Positions 5,138-5,140 of a DNA stretch of 5,140 nt are shown here, in pieces; positions within the stretch are counted from its first letter, which is position 1; each line of letters starts with the position of its first letter. Where the stretch lies: contig DOZG01000062.1 in assembly GCA_003518125.1 (NCBI GenBank), positions 2,029 to 7,168 on the forward strand, in the 5' to 3' direction. The notes beneath the pieces were generated by a model. It did no database searches. It was not told the DNA's origin and saw only the letters and a list, made by a program, of their open reading frames with translations. The DNA is from Patescibacteria group bacterium. GTDB lineage: Bacteria; Patescibacteriota; Dojkabacteria; SC72. The translations under genes and the position numbers were made by a program.

Positions 5138-5140
5138 TTA

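Noticed and set aside
5109..5140. Start of a further gene or a terminator after rpsI
   Set aside because: The only ATG (5126) is followed at once by TAG, and there is no hairpin in the 32 bases; the sequence is too short to call a gene.

Overview
The window is a low-GC bacterial ribosomal-protein and RNA-polymerase-alpha locus, read entirely from the + strand and tightly packed. The proteins are bacterial (IF-1, bL36, bL17, a bacterial alpha subunit with a C-terminal domain). The AT-rich composition, very short spacers, a half-length MFS-like protein of a type I associate with Patescibacteria (CPR), and near absence of Shine-Dalgarno sites together suggest a candidate-phyla-radiation bacterium. 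That placement is an inference from memory and composition, not a search.

Layout. Bases 1-189 are the 3' end of adk (adenylate kinase). Four bases later comes a 201-residue, six-helix membrane protein (194-799) in the place where many bacteria have map (methionine aminopeptidase). A 170-base non-coding gap (800-969) follows. It is the only sizeable gap in the window and holds two promoter-like elements of matching design (TTGAAT, 17 bp, TGn-type extended -10) and a cluster of overlapping inverted repeats built on TTACAC/GTGTAA. From 970 to 5108 there is one apparent operon: infA, rpmJ, rpsM, rpsK, rpsD, rpoA, rplQ, rplM, rpsI, with gaps of 2-24 bases. The last 32 bases hold no gene but show a purine-rich AGGAGAGG stretch that may be the ribosome-binding site of a gene starting beyond the window.

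How the genes work together. infA encodes initiation factor 1. rpmJ and rplQ/rplM encode large-subunit proteins, and rpsM, rpsK, rpsD and rpsI encode small-subunit proteins around the head, decoding and assembly regions. rpoA encodes the polymerase subunit that nucleates enzyme assembly and can bind AT-rich DNA upstream of promoters. The order infA-rpmJ-rpsM-rpsK-rpsD-rpoA-rplQ is the classical alpha-operon order. rplM-rpsI follows rplQ directly, without the truA or ECF-transporter genes found between them in Firmicutes.

I see no mobile element, CRISPR array, tRNA, rRNA or clear terminator. The core is ordinary and conserved. The parts worth a second look are the 800-969 control region, the MFS-like gene, the non-Shine-Dalgarno starts and the lysine-rich tail of bL17.
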